This document shows positions 17,391-18,144 of a stretch of 18,144 nt of DNA, piece after piece (the first letter of the stretch is position 1; every line of letters begins with the position of its first letter). The DNA is from Dactylonectria macrodidyma (Eukaryota > Ascomycota > Sordariomycetes > Hypocreales > Nectriaceae): positions 1 through 18,144 of the forward strand of contig JAGMUV010000068.1 in assembly GCA_020744425.1 (NCBI GenBank), written 5' to 3'. The notes beneath the pieces were generated by a model. That model was not told the DNA's origin and ran no database searches. It worked only from the letters and a program-made list of their open reading frames with translations. A program made the position numbers and the translations under genes.

Positions 17391-17430
17391 TGTTATTTAT
17401 TTAGTCAGGGGGGGTCATTATGAGTCAGTT

Positions 17431-17498
17431 ATATTGCGAGCAGTTGAATTGCGATCGTTGAATTGCGACTTGGAATTGCGACGAGCTTGGAATGCGAC
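17431..17498. repeat. Short spaced repeats of GAATTGCGA
   Basis: Five spaced copies of a TTGCGA/AATGCGA core (TATTGCGAG, GAATTGCGAT, GAATTGCGAC, GAATTGCGAC, GAATGCGAC) lie 13-17 bp apart. They are mutated but recognisable in copy C (9773-9830). Such clustered sites resemble protein-binding arrays, but no binding protein is known here. Confidence 0.7.
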
Positions 17499-17543
17499 GA
17501 ACCCTTACGGGGCTTTTATCGCATGACGATTTTGCCTTCCGAC

Positions 17544-17617
17544 ATCTAGCTTTTCTATCTAGCTTTTCTATCTAGCTTTCCTATCTAGCTTTTCTATCTA
17601 GCTTTTCTATCTAGCTT
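17544..17617. repeat. 13-bp minisatellite in Rep-A copy E
   Basis: Five full units of ATCTAGCTTTTCT (the third has one T-to-C change) plus a partial sixth. Copy B has about five units (6717-6780), copy D about three (13694-13738), and copies C and C2 about two. Unit number therefore varies between copies of one family. Confidence 0.9.
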
Positions 17618-17826
17618 CCAGCTGCTTGACGCATCTTGAAGGGTTGATTAGGATAGTAAGGCGTGTATTATGATGTAGTAGAAACTCTAGTCATTCTGAG
17701 TTACTATTGCTACAGGCTTGGGTTTTAGGCCTTTATACTATTATTCACTATTAGTTTTTTTTTTTTTTTTTACTATTTAATCTCTGGCCCCTCTCTGAGT
17801 GTGCGCTGCTAAAGGACTATAACCTT

Positions 17827-17884
17827 AATATTAATAAAATATAATAATATAAAAATAAAAGTCTGAATAGCGGTTTTAATAGCG
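17827..17884 (+). repeat. Rep-A/Rep-L terminal segment beyond copy E
   Basis: AATAAAAGTCTGAATAGCGG and TTTTAATAGCG match the family terminus at 1860-1910, with C to T and G to A changes. It probably completes the Rep-L copy interrupted at 16715, which would mean copy E is inserted about 50 bp from that terminus. The alternative is that it is a terminal inverted repeat of copy E, since it is inverted relative to 16716-16745. Confidence 0.6.
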
Positions 17885-18144
17885 CTTAAATTCTATATAT
17901 TAAAATTATAATATAATTTAATTCTTTAAGATTTTTATTATAAATAGAATAATTTTCTTAATTAAAAAGTAAAGATAACTTAAGTTAGAAAGTAGAGATA
18001 CTCTTAGGTTAAAAGTAAAAACAACTTTTATAAGAAGAGGTATATTAAGAGAGTAAATATAACTCTAGCTATATAAAGAGTAGAGTTTATAATAACATAT
18101 ACAGTAAGTGATTAAATCAGTAAGCAGATTAAAAATCCTTTAAT
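17885..18144. other. Unassigned AT-rich DNA at the window edge
   Basis: About 260 bases. The part after about 17950 is somewhat richer in G on the + strand (AAGTAGAGATACTCTTAGG and similar). No domain, repeat partner or end structure is recognised. It may be the start of another element that continues past the window. Confidence 0.4.

Larger units (their letters stand above)
16716..17826 (-). mobile_element. Rep-A copy E, full length and least mutated (reference)
   Basis: 1,111 bp from CGCTATTAAACCACTATTCGG (left) to AAGGACTATAACCTT (17812-17826). It keeps many CG, CA and TG sites, unlike the other copies. Visible parts in + order: conserved end (16716-16860); a 440-bp stretch with no clear open frame; a TATA-like box (17313-17323); a CAATGCGC hairpin (17370-17390); GAATTGCGA repeats (17431-17498); CCCTTACGGGGCTTTTATCG; a 13-bp minisatellite (17544-17617); and a run of 17 T (17755-17771). 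No protein is recognised on either strand. The ends are neither TG/CA nor inverted repeats of each other. It could be a non-autonomous retroelement part or a new element class; I cannot decide. Confidence 0.82.

Noticed and set aside
16716..17884. Rep-A copy E as a complete element with terminal inverted repeats (16716-16745 and 17850-17884)
   Set aside because: Copies B, C and C2 end at AAGGTTATAGTCC without the second repeat, and the right-hand repeat is better explained as the displaced end of the interrupted Rep-L copy. Not excluded.
1..18144. CRISPR arrays, tRNA or rRNA genes, bacterial operons
   Set aside because: No regularly spaced repeats with unique spacers, no cloverleaf-type sequences and no ribosomal RNA motifs were seen. 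The mutation pattern and chromovirus domains point to a fungal genome.

Overview
The window looks like a gene-free, heterochromatic block of a filamentous ascomycete (Pezizomycotina) genome. It is extremely AT-rich. Over most of its length almost every surviving C is followed by T and almost every surviving G is preceded by A, while CpA, TpG and CpG are nearly gone. This is the end state expected of repeat-induced point mutation (RIP) on duplicated DNA. I find no intact protein-coding gene, tRNA or rRNA. The species cannot be named from what is visible.

Almost everything is nested, mutated transposable elements. (1) A Ty3/gypsy chromovirus, Chr1, lies on the minus strand from about 9491 down to about 3663. 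Reverse transcriptase, RNase H, integrase zinc finger, GPY/F module and chromodomain can still be read through the stop codons, in the right order. It is split by two MITEs (7531-7965 and 5004-5429) and by a 1.1-kb repeat (5845-6982). A second RT/RNase H copy, Chr2, lies in inverted orientation at 10906-11530. A chromodomain remnant of a third copy, Chr3, lies at about 1911-2365. (2) A 1.1-kb family of unknown class, here called Rep-A, has copies at 5845-6982 (-), 9492-10479 (+), 12170-13219 (+), 13498-13941 (+, truncated) and 16716-17826 (-), plus a tail at 1-23. All copies share one sharp end (AAGGTTATAGTCCTT) and a 13-bp minisatellite. The 16716-17826 copy is the least mutated and serves as the reference. 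(3) There are four complete MITEs of about 420-440 bp with TA target duplications. Their cores appear homologous, but their terminal inverted repeats are of different types. A 2.25-kb element at 13944-16198 with the same kind of termini may be, or derive from, a master element.

Layout: 1-276 repeat tail and polypurine tract; 280-1910 composite block, repeated at 15718-16715; 1911-3089 chromovirus tail and unassigned AT-rich DNA; 3090-3662 a GC-rich island without RIP, possibly a solo LTR; 3663-9491 Chr1 with its insertions; 9492-13497 Rep-A copies and Chr2; 13498-16715 a truncated Rep-A copy carrying the 2.25-kb element; 16716-17884 the youngest-looking Rep-A copy and an end fragment; 17885-18144 unassigned.

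The most interesting signals are the MITEs with a shared core and type-specific TIRs, each TIR holding a short motif twice; the island at 3090-3662 that escaped mutation; and the polypurine tract, whose composition leaves RIP almost no substrate. All family assignments come from reading motifs by eye. No search was run.
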